The notes: a model not told the origin generated them from the sequence alone. Numbered from the stretch's first letter, positions 44,725 to 56,500 are shown. The stretch: 64,000 nucleotides of DNA from Phaeosaccion multiseriatum (GCA_965112735.1 OZ218965.1:558001-622000); one strand, 5' to 3'. Numbers and translations are program-made.

Positions 44725-47333
44725 CTCCCTCCCTCCCCCTCCCTCCCTCCCTCCCTCCCTCCCTCCCTCCCTCCCTCCCTCCCTCCCTCCCTCCCTCCCT
44801 CCCTCCCTCCCTCCCTCCCTCCCTCCCTCCCTCCCTCCCTCCCTCCCTCCCTCCCTCCCTCCCTCCCTCCCTCCCTCCCTCCCTCCCTCCCTCCCTCCCT
44901 CCCTCCCTCCCTCCCTCCCTCCCTCCCTCCCTCCCTCCCTCCCTCCCTCCCTCCCTCCCTCCCTCCCTCCCTCCCTCCCTCCCTCCCTCCCTCCCTCCCT
45001 CCCTCCCTCCCTCCCTCCCTCCCTCCCTCCCTCCCTCCCTCCCTCCCTCCCTCCCTCCCTCCCTCCCTCCCTCCCTCCCTCCCTCCCTCCCTCCCTCCCT
45101 CCCTCCCTCCCTCCCTCCCTCCCTCCCTCCCTCCCTCCCTCCCTCCCTCCCTCCCTCCCTCCCTCCCTCCCTCCCTCCCTCCCTCCCTCCCTCCCTCCCT
45201 CCCTCCCTCCCTCCCTCCCTCCCTCCCTCCCTCCCTCCCTCCCTCCCTCCCTCCCTCCCTCCCTCCCTCCCTCCCTCCCTCCCTCCCTCCCTCCCTCCCT
45301 CCCTCCCTCCCTCCCTCCCTCCCTCCCTCCCTCCCTCCCTCCCTCCCTCCCTCCCTCCCTCCCTCCCTCCCTCCCTCCCTCCCTCCCTCCCTCCCTCCCT
45401 CCCTCCCTCCCTCCCTCCCTCCCTCCCTCCCTCCCTCCCTCCCTCCCTCCCTCCCTCCCTCCCTCCCTCCCTCCCTCCCTCCCTCCCTCCCTCCCTCCCT
45501 CCCTCCCTCCCTCCCTCCCTCCCTCCCTCCCTCCCTCCCTCCCTCCCTCCCTCCCTCCCTCCCTCCCTCCCTCCCTCCCTCCCTCCCTCCCTCCCTCCCT
45601 CCCTCCCTCCCTCCCTCCCTCCCTCCCTCCCTCCCTCCCTCCCTCCCTCCCTCCCTCCCTCCCTCCCTCCCTCCCTCCCTCCCTCCCTCCCTCCCTCCCT
45701 CCCTCCCTCCCTCCCTCCCTCCCTCCCTCCCTCCCTCCCTCCCTCCCTCCCTCCCTCCCTCCCTCCCTCCCTCCCTCCCTCCCTCCCTCCCTCCCTCCCT
45801 CCCTCCCTCCCTCCCTCCCTCCCTCCCTCCCTCCCTCCCTCCCTCCCTCCCTCCCTCCCTCCCTCCCTCCCTCCCTCCCTCCCTCCCTCCCTCCCTCCCT
45901 CCCTCCCTCCCTCCCTCCCTCCCTCCCTCCCTCCCTCCCTCCCTCCCTCCCTCCCTCCCTCCCTCCCTCCCTCCCTCCCTCCCTCCCTCCCTCCCTCCCT
46001 CCCTCCCTCCCTCCCTCCCTCCCTCCCTCCCTCCCTCCCTCCCTCCCTCCCTCCCTCCCTCCCTCCCTCCCTCCCTCCCTCCCTCCCTCCCTCCCTCCCT
46101 CCCTCCCTCCCTCCCTCCCTCCCTCCCTCCCTCCCTCCCTCCCTCCCTCCCTCCCTCCCTCCCTCCCTCCCTCCCTCCCTCCCTCCCTCCCTCCCTCCCT
46201 CCCTCCCTCCCTCCCTCCCTCCCTCCCTCCCTCCCTCCCTCCCTCCCTCCCTCCCTCCCTCCCTCCCTCCCTCCCTCCCTCCCTCCCTCCCTCCCTCCCT
46301 CCCTCCCTCCCTCCCTCCCTCCCTCCCTCCCTCCCTCCCTCCCTCCCTCCCTCCCTCCCTCCCTCCCTCCCTCCCTCCCTCCCTCCCTCCCTCCCTCCCT
46401 CCCTCCCTCCCTCCCTCCCTCCCTCCCTCCCTCCCTCCCTCCCTCCCTCCCTCCCTCCCTCCCTCCCTCCCTCCCTCCCTCCCTCCCTCCCTCCCTCCCT
46501 CCCTCCCTCCCTCCCTCCCTCCCTCCCTCCCTCCCTCCCTCCCTCCCTCCCTCCCTCCCTCCCTCCCTCCCTCCCTCCCTCCCTCCCTCCCTCCCTCCCT
46601 CCCTCCCTCCCTCCCTCCCTCCCTCCCTCCCTCCCTCCCTCCCTCCCTCCCTCCCTCCCTCCCTCCCTCCCTCCCTCCCTCCCTCCCTCCCTCCCTCCCT
46701 CCCTCCCTCCCTCCCTCCCTCCCTCCCTCCCTCCCTCCCTCCCTCCCTCCCTCCCTCCCTCCCTCCCTCCCTCCCTCCCTCCCTCCCTCCCTCCCTCCCT
46801 CCCTCCCTCCCTCCCTCCCTCCCTCCCTCCCTCCCTCCCTCCCTCCCTCCCTCCCTCCCTCCCTCCCTCCCTCCCTCCCTCCCTCCCTCCCTCCCTCCCT
46901 CCCTCCCTCCCTCCCTCCCTCCCTCCCTCCCTCCCTCCCTCCCTCCCTCCCTCCCTCCCTCCCTCCCTCCCTCCCTCCCTCCCTCCCTCCCTCCCTCCCT
47001 CCCTCCCTCCCTCCCTCCCTCCCTCCCTCCCTCCCTCCCTCCCTCCCTCCCTCCCTCCCTCCCTCCCTCCCTCCCTCCCTCCCTCCCTCCCTCCCTCCCT
47101 CCCTCCCTCCCTCCCTCCCTCCCTCCCTCCCTCCCTCCCTCCCTCCCTCCCTTCCCTCCCTCCCTCCCTCCCTCCCTCCCTCCCTCCCTCCCTCCCTCCC
47201 TCCCTCCCTCCCTCCCTCCCTCCCTCCCTCCCTCCCTCCCTCCCTCCCTCCCGCCCTCCCTCCCTCCCTCCCTCCCTCCCTCCCTCCCTCCCTCCCTCCC
47301 TCCCTCCCTCCCTCCCTCCCTCCCTCCCTCCCT
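44725..47333. repeat. Giant (CCCT)n tetranucleotide array, about 2.6 kb
   Basis: Roughly 650 CCCT units. The run from about 44738 to 47150 (about 600 units) is without a single interruption. Only three breaks are seen: an extra C near 44736, an extra T near 47151 and one G near 47252. The complementary strand is (GGGA)n, with strong G-quadruplex potential. All six frames stay open, giving meaningless LPPS and EGGR repeats. Inverted copies of TTGTCCAGGGTCGA flank the array. Confidence 0.98.
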
Positions 47334-47640
47334 TCGACCCTGGACAACAAGATCACGGTGTGCGCCGGCCGTAATCAGTAATCAGCCCCCGGCTGGCGCA
47401 TAATCAGTAATCAGGCCGGTTGGTCACCGGCTGTATAATCAGCAACCAGGCCGGCTGGCGCCGGCCATTTCCTCGGGCTGGCGCCATAATCAGTAATCAG
47501 GTCGGCTGCCGGCTGCGCCGGCCGTAATCAGTAACAATCAGATAGGTCGAGGCCTAGGCCTAGAACCGCCGGCCTAGGGAGAATAAATGGCCGGCCTAGA
47601 GCGGCCAACAGCCCCCGGCCTGGAGCATAGGCTTCTAGGC
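47334..47640. repeat. Degenerate GGCCGGC / TAATCAG repeat cluster
   Basis: It begins with the second copy of the foldback sequence (47334-47386). A series of GCCGGC/GGCTGGCGC blocks alternates with TAATCAGTAATCAG or close variants (about 47367, 47399, 47428, 47488, 47524), ending in CCGGCCTAGG repeats. No coding potential. The spacer from 47640 to 47893 is GT-rich leader sequence before the TyrRS start. Confidence 0.8.
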
Positions 47641-47893
47641 CAGTCTGGAGCCGACAAGTGTGTGAGAGAGTGCGTGCGTGAATGAGTAAGGGGATGAGTG
47701 GTTGTGTGCGTTGGTTGCGTGGGTGGGTGCAGGATTGGTGGGTGGGTGAGTGCTTGTATGCGCGTGTGCGTCTGAGTGTGGGCTGAGTTATGCCTGCGCT
47801 GGACTGGTAAGGCCCGGCCCTGAAGAATACGAAACTGGAACTCACAGACCTAAAAGTAAAGTGTCACTCGGCCCCACACACCACAAAGAGCCA

Positions 47894-50237
47894 ATGGGAA
47901 GCACAACGCCCACAACGGCATCAGCAGCGAAAGGCTTGGCCTCGGCACTGCTTCCCCTGCTGGTGCTGGTGCTGTCTGGTGTACGCAGCAGCAGCGCCAC
48001 GGGCAGCAGAAGCAGCGCGAGCCCCATGTCTGCCGCTTCCCGTGCTGGTGCTGCGGTGGCTGCTTCCTTGCGGCGGCACGGGTCGCGGGGCTCGCCGTCT
48101 ATGGCCTTTGTTGCTCCCTCAGGCCCGCAGCTACAGGGCAAATGGAGGCACGCATGGTCGGGCAAGGCGGAGAGAAGTAGCAGGAGGAGGAGCTTCAGCT
48201 CATCACACCACCTGCGCAAACGCCGCCAATTAGACGCTGCTAGTTCCGAGGCAGAGGCAGAGATCCCGGCCGTAGAGTCGGGTGAAGCAGCTGTCGTAAC
48301 AGCTGAGCAGGTGAAGTCGCCTTTCCTCAAGACGCTCATCTCCAGAGGCTTCTTTCACCAGTGTACTGACCTGGAGGGGCTGGACGCCAAGCTCATGAAG
48401 GGGGAGCCTGTCAAGGCATACTTGGGATTCGACGCCACCGCAGACAGTCTGCACGTCGGCAGTTTGCTGCAAATCATGATCCTCAGGCATCTACAAAAGA
48501 GCGGGAACAAACCCATCGTGCTGGTCGGAGGGGGCACCACCAAAGTGGGAGACCCGAGCGGCAAGGACGAGTCGAGGCAGATGTTGGATGACGCCGCGAT
48601 TGGCAAGAACATTGAGGGGATTGCCAGCGTATTTACCAAGTTCCTGGATTTCGGCGACGGACCAACCGATGCGCTCCTTGTCGATAACGATGATTGGCTC
48701 TCCGGGTTAGTTTTGGGCGAGTATCTGCCTTTGCTTTGCCCTGCACATGCCCACAATGCTCACTTGGCTATTACTGGGTGCCTCCACCCCCTTTGCTTGC
48801 GCGCAGGTTGGGATACATTGCATTCCTGAGGGACTACGGGCCGCTGTTCACCATCAACCGCATGCTTAGCTTTGAGTCTGTCAAGACGAGGCTGTCGAGG
48901 GAGAACCCCATGACCTTCTTGGAGTTCAACTACATGCTGCTGCAGGTCCGTCTTGCCCCCGTCCCCTGCTTGAGCTACCGCTTCTACTGCTGTTGCTGCC
49001 ACCACTCCTCCTGCTGCTGCCACTGCCAGTGCTGCTGCTTCTATCTCTGACTCTGCAAACCTGCACTGCTCAGGCCTACGACTTTGTGGAGCTGTACCGC
49101 CGGAATGAGGTATGCCTGCAGATGGGCGGGTCGGACCAGTGGGGGAACATGGTCAATGGAGTGGAGCTCGGGAGGCGCGTGGAGGGGGCCAGTCTCTTTG
49201 CGCTCACGGCCCCTCTCATTACCACCAGCGACGGAAAGAAGATGGGCAAGACAGCTGCAGGTACAGTACGCAGGGAGAGAGCACGTGCGCCTCCAGTCGC
49301 CGGGAGGGGAAGCATCCTTTGTTCACCTTCGCCGGAACAAACTCACGTCACTCTGTTTTCCTTGTGTGTACCTGTACGCAGGAGCGGTGTGGCTGAACAA
49401 GGACAAGCTGTCCGAGTACGACTACTGGCAGTTCTGGAGGAATGTGGATGACGCAGGTGGGTGTCAGCCAGCCATACTCTGGGGAGCACTCTGTCATTCT
49501 CCCCCGGCGTGTCATCTCCCCTCTCTCACCTCTCCCAACACCCCTCACCCCCCGGCCCCATAGACGTGGTGCGGTTCCTGAAGCTGTTCACAGAGGTGCC
49601 CATGGACAAGATTGAGGAGATCGCAAAGGCCAAGGGGTCGGCCCTCAACGATGCCAAGGTGCGGGTAGCGAGATCTTGGCTCTTTCTCCTCTGCGGCAGG
49701 AGAGACGCGTACACACCTTCACCCCCTCCCCTCCCTCCTCTGCTTGCAGGTGGTCCTGGCTGACGAGGCCACGCGGCTGCTGCATGGCGAGGCCTGCCTG
49801 AAGAACATTCACGAGACAGTCGCCCAGGTAAGAGGGGGAGGGGGAGGGTGGCCATTCGCACGCTAAAGTAGCGTCGTACACCCAGAAAGGAGCAGCAGAA
49901 AGGGGCAGGTCTCTGAGCAGCGCACCCCTCTCCACGCACGCAGATCTTCTCCGGCAAGGGCGGCGGCTCCTCCGCTGCTCTCCCGCGAATCGTCATCCCC
50001 AGCAGCAGAGTGGAGGGCGAGGGGGCGTCCGTGGTGGACTTTTATGTAGAGCTGGAGCTTGCCACCAGCAAGGGGGAGGTGCGGAGGCTCATCAAGGGAG
50101 GGGGCGCCAAGCTCAACGACGAGAAGATTGTGGACGACAAGGTGGTGCTCACGGAGGGCGACTTTTCGTCCGAAGGGGAGGTGAAGCTTTCTTTCGGCAA
50201 GAAGAAGCACGGCATTGTTCAGCTGCAGCAGGACTGA
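47894..50237 (+). CDS. Organellar tyrosyl-tRNA synthetase with bipartite targeting leader
   Basis: Charges tRNA-Tyr in the plastid and possibly the mitochondrion. Seven exons (47894-48705, 48807-48945, 49074-49260, 49382-49456, 49564-49658, 49750-49827, 49944-50237) join in phase into 559 residues. Bacterial-type features: [17 protein letters not shown] (HIGH motif as HVGS), [38 protein letters not shown], and DGKKMGKT as the KMSKS loop. A C-terminal S4-like RNA-binding domain ([16 protein letters not shown]) follows. The first 130 residues are extra: a hydrophobic core ([16 protein letters not shown]), then a Ser/Arg-rich segment containing SMAFVAP. This looks like a signal peptide plus plastid transit peptide of a secondary-plastid alga, although the FVAP motif sits further in than usual. 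An internal start could yield a mitochondrial form. Confidence 0.93.
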
Positions 50238-50548
50238 TGTGAGCAAGCCAACAACCACACAACACCCCAACTAGATAGAATAGTACACATCTGCAATCTT
50301 AAAATATTTACACGCTTGAGTGTATCCATCTTGTGGCACTAGACCGTCTCGTGCTTGAACCCGAATCCTAGCCTAACCCTTTCCCTAAATCTCTTCTCAC
50401 TTTTGAGCAGCCGGTGTGCGCAGATAGGCAGGAGGCCAACGCCTTTTCAGAGCACAGGTCCGTACCGTACCATACCCTCCGTACCACCCCCTTCAAAAAC
50501 TGCTTACGTAATGCTTTCTCAAAGTAAGGATCATCAGTCCAAGTCTTC
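50238..50548. other. Convergent 3' spacer, TyrRS / ABHD17-like
   Basis: 311 bp between two stop codons, AT-rich near 50290-50310 (AAAATATTTA). No gene, repeat or structured RNA seen. It presumably holds both 3' UTRs. Confidence 0.6.
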
Positions 50549-51910
50549 TCACCGCCCCACGTTTTGGTCTAGAAAGTCGTTGATGCGATCAAAAAAAGTC
50601 CCGTCTTCTCTTAGCAGCGCCTCGATATTGTTGTGCCCTGCGCCATCCACCCAGAAGGGCTTGGCTCTGTGCTTCACCTGTTCCGTTCATACGGGCAAGT
50701 AAGGAGGGGGTGGTCAGCAGCCGAAGAGCGAGACTTTGGCCAGCAAAGCAACCCCCCCACAGCCCCACACATACATTGACGGCCAGAAAGAGCTCCTGTC
50801 CGTGCCAGAAGGGCACCACCTCATCCCGGGTGCCGTGGATGATGAAGACCGGACACGCCACCGTTTGCATCCGATCGATGTTGGCGAACATGTCGCCTGG
50901 CAGGGTAAACCTGCCCGCCCATGCACGGGGGGGGGGGGAGGGTCACATTTCATGGCATGAGGAGAGCAGAGAGTGGTGCGCTTCAGCAGAGGGAGGACGG
51001 AAGGCGAAGGCAAGGTCGGCCCCCACTCTTCTCAGCGAGAGGAGTGCCTCACGGCGCCTCAATAGATGCTTCGAGTACCTAAAGTTGAATGCCACCCGAA
51101 AGGCGGAGCACAACGGACTCTGCAGAATCACGCCCCCCACTGACACGTTGGCCGCAGAGAGCTTCTCTGCCAAATAACACGTAGGCCCACTGCCTAGCGA
51201 CCGCCCATATCTGATTGAAAGTGAGTAGTATAAAGGAGTTGGGAGGAGAAGAGGACGCAGCAGTCAGGACAAGCAGGGAGGCACTCAGTCAGATGAGAAG
51301 AGTTCAGGTCGGCATTCAGACAGGAAGCAAGGCGTCACTTTCTCACTCAGTTAGAGACCCAGAGCTGCTCCACTTACAGGACAATTTGTGATGGTGGCAT
51401 TTGTCTCCGATCTACCAAGTAGCTGTACGCTGCTTCAATGTCCGCGTAGCAGTTCTCCTCCGACACCTCCCCGCTGCTCTTGCCGTACCCCGTATAGTCG
51501 TAAGCCATGACGTTCACATTCAGTTTTCTGGAGAGAGAAGAGGCGTCGTTAGGTTCACAGCCCGGGTGACTTACGGACGATACACTTGATCCCTCCCTCA
51601 CCTACTCAGCTCGCAGAACCAGTCGTAAATCATGCCCAGGTCCTCTGCATTTCCGTGGGAGAAGAGGATAGTCAGCGGACTGCTCCGATCGATGTAGAAC
51701 GCAGGGATGCGATTGTTTGTGCTTGTCTGGGACCACGGACCAAGAAGAGCACAGACCGACACAGCAGACACACAACATTTTAGTGCTCTCTTGCTTTCTC
51801 TCGGGATGAGGAGAGAAGCAGTGGCCAACCTGGAGCCAGAAGTGCTTCTTGGCGTGCATGTAGGTAAGACTAGGAGGCTGGAACACGAGGGTGGTGATCA
51901 TGCCCCCCAT
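50549..51910 (-). CDS. ABHD17 (FAM108)-like alpha/beta hydrolase
   Basis: Six exons (51910-51830, 51726-51602, 51527-51378, 51210-51079, 50910-50775, 50677-50549) join in phase into 250 residues. Serine hydrolase of the family that depalmitoylates membrane proteins. Seen: FQPPSLTY, then ILFSHGNAEDLG (oxyanion strand), YDYTGYGKSSG, the nucleophile elbow YGRSLGSGPT, ILQSPLCSAFRVAF, the acid in VFIIHGTRDEVVPF and the catalytic His in WVDGAGHNN. The triad is therefore complete. Animal ABHD17 has an N-terminal Cys cluster for palmitoylation. This copy lacks it and begins MGGMIT, which fits the MGxxxS/T rule for N-myristoylation. It is slightly shorter than animal members (about 290-330 residues). 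It converges on TyrRS. Confidence 0.92.
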
Positions 51911-52160
51911 CCTGGCGTTTGGCCGCCTTGCCAGAGAAGAGTCTGCAGAGGAGCCCCAGCTCGTCCACTAACAGGAGGTATGATGAGCCTCGCACGTTTT
52001 TCTTCTACCGTCCTTCCGTAGCTTCTGCCCAAGGCCCTTAAGCGCCAGAAGAAGGAGGAAGAAAGGGAAATCGGAAGGACACGATAGGAGGTTTGCGTGT
52101 TGTAATCCGACGGTGTTCTCACAGGTCCCCTCTTAGACACAGGCACGATTCCAGGCACAA
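51911..52160. other. Upstream spacer of the ABHD17-like gene
   Basis: 250 bp with no open frame of interest. It presumably carries the 5' UTR and promoter of the minus-strand hydrolase. Confidence 0.4.
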
Positions 52161-52316
52161 TGAACTCGGGATTGGGAAGCTGAGAGCGTGCTCGCAGCAG
52201 CTTTGTGGCAAGAATTAGCGGGAAAGTGGCAGAGAGGCGCACCTTTGCCGCTCACCCGCTAGTTCTTGCCACAAAGCTGCTGCGAGCACGCTCTCAGCTT
52301 CCCAATCCCGAGTTCA
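52161..52316. repeat. Near-perfect 62-bp inverted repeat with 32-bp loop
   Basis: Arms 52161-52222 and 52255-52316 are reverse complements with a single difference (T against C near the loop), which would be a G-U wobble in the + strand RNA. A transcript would therefore fold into a fully paired stem of about 62 bp. It sits immediately upstream of the reverse-transcriptase remnant. Confidence 0.95.
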
Positions 52317-52377
52317 CTATTTTTTCCTCAATCTTCCACATCTGTACACATCTCCTCTTTCGGGATTCAGCCGATGA

Positions 52378-52770
52378 GAATCTGCGCAACTGCTCCACGA
52401 GACGGGCCACTGGGTCATCACCAGCGACATCGTCAGCGCCCACAACGCGATCACAACCGCAGCCACGCTCACGGGAACCGCCCTCGTCGACCCCCACGGC
52501 CTCGACCACAACATCGCCGCCCTCGGGAAAGACCGCCTACTCATATACCTGTCTGACGACGGCAACCAGCTGCTACACACCAACCGTGGCAGCGGCGGAC
52601 AAGGCGACCCCGAGGCCAGCAAGAACTTCTGCTGCGGACTCTTCCCCCTCCAACAGAAGTGGACGAATGAAGCACGACAAGCTGGCATCCTCGCACCCCG
52701 AGCCTACCAGGACGACTTCATCCAACATGGTTTATGGGTGGGGTTGGGGGATGCAAACCAAACCCAGTAA
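52378..52770 (+). pseudogene. Reverse-transcriptase remnant (non-LTR-type), fragment
   Basis: A 130-codon open stretch without an ATG, between a TGA at 52375 and a TAA at 52768, carries the RT core motifs in order. Motif A-like: WVITSDIVSAHNAI (compare D..NAFN.I). Motif B-like: HTNRGSGGQGDPEAS (compare G..QGDPLS). Motif C-like: APRAYQDDFIQHG (the Y.DD catalytic pair). Spacing between them is shorter than in complete enzymes. No upstream fingers or downstream thumb region is recognisable, so this is a decayed fragment. Assignment rests on motif order, not on a database search. Confidence 0.5.
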
Positions 52771-53562
52771 GGAGTACTTTGGGGGGGGGGGGGGATAGGA
52801 CAAGGGCAGTAGCAGTGCGAGAAGCACAGAAGGAGAGGGAGAGAGAGAGAGTGAAAGAGGGAGAGGAAGAGATGATCTTGCTTGCTGTGAATAAGAGCAT
52901 GCCCTAGAAGAGGCGTGTGCCTGATGTAGAGGTGTATGGGGAGAGGAGGCTGTGAATGAGACACACATCGTTTACCAACTGCTGCAGCCCCAGCCAAGGG
53001 GGGGGGGCTCAGGCTCGTCGGTACGTGGTCCGTGCCGCGTAGAGAGTGCTGCAACGTGCAGCCACGCCGAGTGACTCTGAGGTGGGTCCTCGGCCGTTGG
53101 TGATTCAGTACCTAAGTCAGCGCGCGGAGAGGGAGGGAGGTTGGCGGAAGACAGGAGGGCGGGGCGCGGGTTGTTTTCATCTCAAGGCATCAAGATCTCC
53201 GGCACACATGATATCTTATCTGTGCCTGGTCTGGGACGGTACTGCAGGCAGCCCCAAGAGAGCGAGCGTGTGGCTACCGCAGCGGGTACTCGCTTTGGAG
53301 CGGAGGAGCGTAGCTAGGGGAGGGGAGGGGAGCAGCAGAGGAATGCTTCGGAGAAAGTTACTGACTAACATTTGGAATAAGCAAGTACTGTTAATGAAAT
53401 TCTATGAAGTGCATGGTAACAAAGGGAAGAGATATATATATATATATATACACCACCACCACTGCTTGTCCTGTGAATGTCTCGCGGCGCTCTCTTCCGC
53501 TCAGCGCTCCCCGTCTTGGCGACGACTTGCCGAGCATCCGAGGGGTCGGTACCACTGCCTTA
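52771..53562. other. Spacer between RT remnant and cysteine-rich gene 2
   Basis: No convincing gene. It contains a poly-G run (52783-52794), GAGA-rich sequence (52830-52870) and a (TA)n microsatellite (about 53431-53450). Confidence 0.5.
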
Positions 53563-56500
53563 CTATGAAGTGCAGCTACCCTCCACGCAAAAGAGGCCGT
53601 CGGCACAGGAGTCGCCGCCGTTTAAATCTCCCGCGCAGCTCTGCCCTCCTTGGCCACGACTCGCCGAGCAAGTGCCAATGAAGGGGCCGTTGCTAGTGGT
53701 GTCGCCGATGCAGTAGCCGCCGGCACCTCGAGTGGTCAGGTCACCGCAGCAAGCTGTGAAATAAAAGAGGGATGCCGTGCACTCCGCCCCCTCCACGAGG
53801 CACTCGCTGCACGTCCCTTCGATGCAGAAAAGTCCTTTAAATAGCTCGCACGAACTCCTGCTAAAAGGGGAGTTTTCGTCCACCTCGCACTTATCACCAA
53901 CAGCTCCTCGTGCAGCGCAGCTACCCTCCATGCAGAAGAGGCCGTCGGCACAGGAGCTGTTGATCCAATCTCCCGCGCAGCTCTCCCCTTCTTGGCCAAG
54001 ACTCGCCGAGCAAATGCCACTGAAGGGGCCGTTGCTAGTGGTGTCGCCGATGCAGAAGCCGCCGGCACCAGCGGAGCTCACGTCACCACAGCAAGCTGAT
54101 TCGCCGAAGGAGGATGCCGTGCACTCCGCCCCCTCCACGAGGCACTCGCTGCACGTCCCCTCGAAGCAATAGAGGCCTGGGGCACAGGTGTCGACGATGG
54201 TACTGGTGGTGAATTCGCAAGAGTCACCGGCACCTCCTGGTTCGCTGCACGTCCGCTCAATGCACAAGAGGCCTGGGGCACAGGTGTCGACGCTGGTACT
54301 GGAAGTGGAAAAAAAGTCGCAAGAGTCACCGGCACCTCCTGGTTCGGTGCAAGTCCCCTCCAGCTGGTCGCAAAAGAGGCCTGGGGCACAGGAGTGGAAC
54401 CTGGAACTGGAAGTGCTGGTGAAAAAAAAATCGCAAGAGTCACCGGCACCTCCTGGTTCGCTGCATGTCCCCTCAATACAAAAGAGGCCTGGGGCACAGG
54501 TGTCGACGCTGGTACTGGAACTGCTGGTTAAAAAAAATTCGCAAGAGTCACCGGCACCTCCTGGTTCGCTGCACGTACCCTCAATGCACACGAGTCCGAG
54601 GCCTGATGGACATTCACGGCTACTTGTACATGTCAGAGCTGGGGTTGCAGGCACGGTGGTCGGTGTCAATGCAGGAGAGGCGGTGTCTGCAGGGGGCTCC
54701 TCGATGCCGTCGATGATGTCGAGGTCGGGTATCGCAGCAAGAACTTCCTCCACAGCCGTGAGTAGGGCCGCTGACGCGAGTGTGGCAAGGGCCTCGGTGT
54801 TCAGCTCCTCCTCTGCTGCAACGTCGTAAAACGTGGTGGCAGCTGTCGCGTAGGAGACGACATTCTCGTCCTCTTCTGGTAGCTCGATCATGGAGAAGGA
54901 GCCCTCCACAACGCCAGAGGCGGAAGCGCCACTGGGGATGGTAGTAAGAGCGACCCTTTCCACAGCGGCGCCGATGATGCTGAGCACTTGCGCACTGACC
55001 CCGGAGTCCGCCTCGTCTCCGGCGGCAAGATGGCGTCTGCGAGCGTATCGGCGGGCTACGACGAGGCGTTGGATGATGGCCTCAAAAGGGGCCGTGACGC
55101 GGACGGTAATCGCCGCCGGCTGAGGGAGGGGAAAGACAGAGAAGGGAAGGGAGGGGAACGAACGCGAATGCAAAAGCGAATACGAACAGACCAAACATAA
55201 AAACCGAACAGAAAGCGGGGAGTGGGAGTGTGCCACGTGAGCTTCAAGAGCGTGATTGCCAACACTTTCACAGTCAAGTACCTGCGAGAGCAAATCATGA
55301 GAGGAAAACAAAACCCGAGGGGCAACACAGGAGCGCGTCATATCACCTACCGGAGTCGGAGCAGCAGTCGGAACTGAAGTCGAGGGCGCGGGGGTCGGAG
55401 GGGTGGTGGTTGGAGCGACGGTGGTTGGGACCTGAGGGAGAGGGACGAGACGACGCAGGACAGGGGGAGAGCAGACGATGGGAGTATGATGGATGCATGC
55501 ATTACGCGTCAGAAGCACAGCAAGAAAACGTACCACGGAATGAATACATGCCTGAGAGGAGGAATCATCGTCTGCCGGGCAAGGATCAAAGATGCTGATG
55601 TGGAGGGTATACGGGAGGAGACAAGAGGAGAGAGAAAAGGAGCGCACCGCGTCATATCACCTACCGGAGTCGGAGCAGCAGTCGGAACTGAAGTCGAGGG
55701 CGCGGGGGTCGGAGGGGTGGTGGTTGGAGCGACGGTGGTTGGGACCTGAGGGAGAGCGACGAGACGACGCAGGACAGGGGGAGAGCAGACGATGGGAGTA
55801 TTAAGGATGCATGCATTACGCGTCAGAAGCAGCCACAGCAAGAAAACGTACCACGGAATGAATACATGCCTGAGAGGAGGAATCATCGTCTGCCGGGCAA
55901 GGATCAAAGATGCTGATGTGGAGGGTATACGGGAGGAGACAAGAGGAGAGAGAAAAGGAGCGCACCGCGTCATATCACCTACCGGAGTCGGAGCAGCAGT
56001 CGGAACTGAAGTCGAGGGCGCGGGGGTCGGAGGGGTGGTGGTTGGAGCGACGGTGGTTGGGGCCTGAGGGAGAGCGACGAGACGACGCAGGACAGGGGGA
56101 GAGCAGACGATGGGAGTATGATGGATGCATGCATTACGCGTCAGAAGCACAGCAAGAAAACGTACCACGGAATGAATACATGCCTGAGAGGAGGAATCAT
56201 CGTCTGCCGGGCAAAGATGAAAGATGCTGATGTGGAGGGTATACGGGAGGAGACAAGAGGAGAGAGAAAAGGAGCGCACCGCGTCATATCACCTACCGGA
56301 GTCGGAGCAGCAGTCGGAACTGAAGTCGAGGGCGCGGGGGTCGGAGGGGTGGTGGTTGGAGCGACGGTGGTTGGGACCTGAGGGAGGGCGACGAGACGAC
56401 GCAGGACAGGGGGAGAGCAGACGATGGGAGTATGATGGATGCATGCATTACGCGTCAGAAGCAGCCACAGCAAGAGAACGTACCACGGAATGAATACATG

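Noticed and set aside
44725-47333. Telomere or subtelomere repeat
   Set aside because: The unit is CCCT, not CCCTAA, and unique genes lie on both sides.
44597-47374. Open frames of about 900 codons on both strands (LPPS and EGGR repeats)
   Set aside because: They are only the translation of (CCCT)n, which has no stop in any frame. There are no domains and no splice or start context.
55120-55350. Possible extra exon in the intron before the terminal exon of cysteine-rich gene 2
   Set aside because: An acceptor-like CAG exists near 55280, but no donor in a compatible phase was evident, and the six-copy stalk exon already joins the last exon in frame.
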